From Actinomycetota bacterium (GTDB lineage Bacteria; Actinomycetota; Acidimicrobiia; Acidimicrobiales; CADCTF01): DNA of 7,158 nucleotides. A program made the position numbers and the translations under genes. Location: NCBI GenBank assembly GCA_019348305.1, contig JAHWJQ010000107.1, positions 1 through 7,158 of the forward strand. Direction: 5' to 3'. The notes beneath the pieces are model-generated. The model had not been told where the DNA came from. It saw only the letters and a list, made by a program, of their open reading frames with translations, and did no database searches. Below are positions 5,337 to 7,158 of this stretch, in pieces (within the stretch, counting starts at the first letter, position 1; every line of letters starts with the position of its first letter).

Positions 5337-6755
5337 GTGGCGGCGCCCGCCATCGCCGCCGGGCTTCTCGTTGCTGCCTCCGTACCTCCCTGGGGCTTTT
5401 GGGCCCTGGGCTTCGCCGGGCTGGGGTTCGTGGCGTGGCGGCTGCAGCACCTGAGGCTGCGGGCCCGGATGGCGGCCGGGCTGTGCTTCGGCCTGGGCCT
5501 GTTCGCTCCCACCCTGTTCTGGATCACGGAGTTCCATGCCGTCGGCTTCGGGGCGCTGTTGCTGCTCGAGGCGTCGTTCTTCGCCGCCGCCTGTGCCGTG
5601 GTGCCCGCCGCCACCCGGGCCGCCGGCCCGGTCGGGTCATTCGGGCCCCCCACGCCGCTCCGAGGACCGCTCGGGCCCACGTTGCTCGCGCTGCCGGGCG
5701 CGCTGGTGCTGGCCGAGATGGCCCGGGGGGCGGTTCCCTTCGGTGGCCTGCCGATGGCCGGGATCCCGCTGGGCCAGGCCGGCGGACCTCTCGCTCCCGC
5801 CGCCAGGCTGGGCGGTCCGCTGCTGGTGACGGCCCTCGCCGGCGTCGCCGGGAGCGCGGTGGCTGCTGCTGCCGCCCGGCGGTGGAAGGCGGCCGGCGCC
5901 CTCGGAGCCGTCGTCGTGGCCCTGGCCAGCGCCGGCCTGGCCGCGCCCGACGGCCACCCGCGGCAACGGTTGGATGTGGCGGTGGTCCAGGGAGGCGGTG
6001 AGCGCGGCTTCCGCGCCGTCGAGTCCGACCCCACCTCGGTGCTGCAGGCCCACCTGGCCGTCAGCGCCAACCTCTCGCCTTCGCTCGACCTGGTGTTGTG
6101 GCCGGAGAACACCATCGATGTCGCCTCGCTCCCCGACACCGAGGAGGCTGCCGCCCTGGCCGCCATCGCCCAGCGCCTGCAGGCGACGGTGGTGGCAGGG
6201 GTCACCGAGGACGTGGGCGAGCTCAACTTCCAGAACGTCGCCGTGGCCTGGTCGCCGGCCGGCGACATCGTCGACCGCTACGTCAAGACCAAGCGGGTCC
6301 CTTTCGGCGAGTACGTGCCGCTCCGGGGGCTGCTCGAGGGCTTCGTCGACCTGAGCGTGCTGCCCCGAGACGCCGTCGCCGGCCGCGGCCCGGGGCTGCT
6401 GCGCACGCCGGCCGGCAACCTGGGCGTCGCCATCTCCTTCGAGGTCTTCTTCGCCAGCCGCGGTCGCGAGGCGGTCAGGGCCGGTGGCGAGATCCTCCTC
6501 GTGCCCACCAACGCCGCGTCGTTCACGTCCAGCCAGGTGCCCACCCAGGAGGTGGCCGCGTCGCAGCTGCAGGCGTGGGCCACCGGGCGCTGGGTCGTGC
6601 AGTCGGCGCCCACCGGCTACGGCGCCATCATCGACCCCGAGGGCCACGTCGTCGGTCGCACCACCCTCGGCCGCGCCCAGATCCTGCGCGGCCGTCCCGA
6701 GTTGCGCAGCGGCCGCACCCCCTACGTGGTGGCCGGCGACGCCCCGACCGTCAGC
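5337..6755 (+). CDS. lnt: Apolipoprotein N-acyltransferase (Lnt), Ser at the nucleophile position, C-terminus replaced
   Basis: Lnt transfers an acyl chain from phospholipid to the N-terminal cysteine of lipoproteins at the outer face of the cytoplasmic membrane. About seven hydrophobic segments are seen, the first being APAIAAGLLVAASVPPWGFW (5346-5405), with others up to about 5940. A nitrilase-like domain follows (about 5968-6740). Triad positions counted from GTG 5337: E257 in LWPENT and K317 in YVKTKRVPFGEYVPL are present, but the expected cysteine is S367 in GVAISFEVFF (codon TCC). The domain closes with VPTNAASF, GRWVVQSAPTG and SGRTPYVVAGDAP, as in Lnt. The usual final transmembrane helix is absent: after about 6750 the same frame becomes cyclase sequence. 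GTG 5337 is the first in-frame start after the upstream stop at 5253-5255 that I find convincing; ATG 5279 with a frameshift is the better biological start. It probably shares a transcript with the bldC-like gene. Confidence 0.85.
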
Positions 6756-6776
6756 GTCACCGGCGGTCAGGGGACG

Positions 6777-7158
6777 CTGCGCGCCGAGCGGGTGGGCGGC
6801 CTGACCGACCGGGTGCTCGCGACGCTGGCCACCGCCGTGCAGGAGTTCGGCGGGCACGTCGACAAGCTCACCGGGGACGGCCTGATGGCGGTCTTCGGCG
6901 CCCCGACGGCGCACGAGGACGACCCCGAGCGGGCCGTCCGGGCGGCTGCCCGCATGCAGTCGGCCGTCCGGCGCGTGGTCGAGGAGGAGAGCGGCGGCGG
7001 CCGGCGGCTCGGTCTGCGGGTGGGCTTGAACACGGGGGAGGTGCTCGCCGGCATCCAGGCGCACCTGAGCTACACCGTCGTCGGCGACACCGTGAACACC
7101 GCCGCCCGCCTCTCCGACGCGGCGGGCGTCGGCGCGGTGCTGGCCGGGCGCGACACCG
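6777..7158 (+). CDS. Class III adenylate/guanylate cyclase catalytic domain, partial, fused in frame to lnt
   Basis: Class III cyclases make cAMP or cGMP with a two-metal active site formed by a dimer. Visible here are HVDKLTGDGLMAVFGAP (6855-6905), with the purine-contacting K in DKxxGD and the second metal-binding D (6876-6878), then AHEDDPERAVRAAARM, LRVGLNTGEVLAG and SYTVVGDTVNTAARL (7068-7112), with the transition-state N and R in NTAAR. The early part is missing: no FxDxxGFT segment with the first metal-binding aspartate. Similarity begins about at LRAERVGGLTDRVL (6777-6818). No start codon or stop separates it from Lnt, and the right edge cuts it. DK and the following D suggest ATP as substrate. 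As encoded it would lie outside the membrane and lack half the metal site, so it is best taken as a fragment of another gene joined here. Confidence 0.85.
   Translation, partial: MRAERVGGLTDRVLATLATAVQEFGGHVDKLTGDGLMAVFGAPTAHEDDPERAVRAAARMQSAVRRVVEEESGGGRRLGLRVGLNTGEVLAGIQAHLSYTVVGDTVNTAARLSDAAGVGAVLAGRDT

Noticed and set aside
4994..7064. Long minus-strand open frames opposite bldC and lnt (4994-6268 and 5637-7064)
   Set aside because: Low-complexity peptides lying opposite clear Lnt and cyclase coding sequence; GC-driven shadows.
1..7158. CRISPR arrays, tRNA or rRNA genes, insertion sequences, phage or toxin-antitoxin modules
   Set aside because: I looked for regularly spaced repeats, cloverleaf-like segments, transposase or integrase motifs and small paired genes and saw none. 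The BldC-like protein shares a fold with excisionases but has no integrase beside it.

Overview
The window is very GC-rich and tightly packed. It reads as a chromosomal segment of an actinobacterium. Pointers are a BldC-type regulator, a RapZ/YvcJ fragment, a Gram-positive-type coproporphyrin ferrochelatase, a stand-alone ligase related to the LigD ligase domain, GTG starts and ATGA/GTGA stop-start overlaps. Acidimicrobiia or a relative is my best guess from the style of the proteins, but the sequence alone does not prove it.

Layout. (1) 2-316: the C-terminal end of RapZ, which loses its family sequence near 190-215 and runs on into DNA whose other strand encodes what looks like the N-terminus of a HelD-like helicase (start at 277, minus strand). 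(2) 357-3717: a three-gene haem operon, hemE - cpfC (hemH) - cgoX (hemY), joined by ATGA and GTGA overlaps. Together these genes make coproporphyrinogen III from uroporphyrinogen III, oxidise it to coproporphyrin III and insert iron; the final decarboxylase ChdC/HemQ is not in the window. (3) 3718-3939: a 222-base gap with a strong hairpin built from two CCCTGCAGGG palindromes, a second adjoining dyad and a partial third palindrome. (4) 3940-4911: an ATP-dependent DNA ligase with all core nucleotidyltransferase motifs. (5) 4912-5015: a short gap with a near-perfect 20-bp inverted repeat. (6) 5016-5255: a BldC-like DNA-binding protein. (7) About 5337-6755: apolipoprotein N-acyltransferase (Lnt), with a possible frameshifted start in a C7 tract and Ser where the nucleophilic Cys is expected. 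(8) About 6777-7158: the same reading frame turns without a stop into the catalytic half of a class III adenylate/guanylate cyclase.

The most notable feature is that both ends switch abruptly from one gene family to another (RapZ into antisense HelD; Lnt into cyclase) while the middle is coherent. The simplest reading is that the segment from about 200 to 6760 is joined at each end to unrelated DNA, either by assembly or amplification chimerism or by real rearrangement. I see no convincing new defence or mobile system. The candidates for real biology are the Ser-type Lnt, the C7 tract at its start and the palindromic cluster at 3745-3859.
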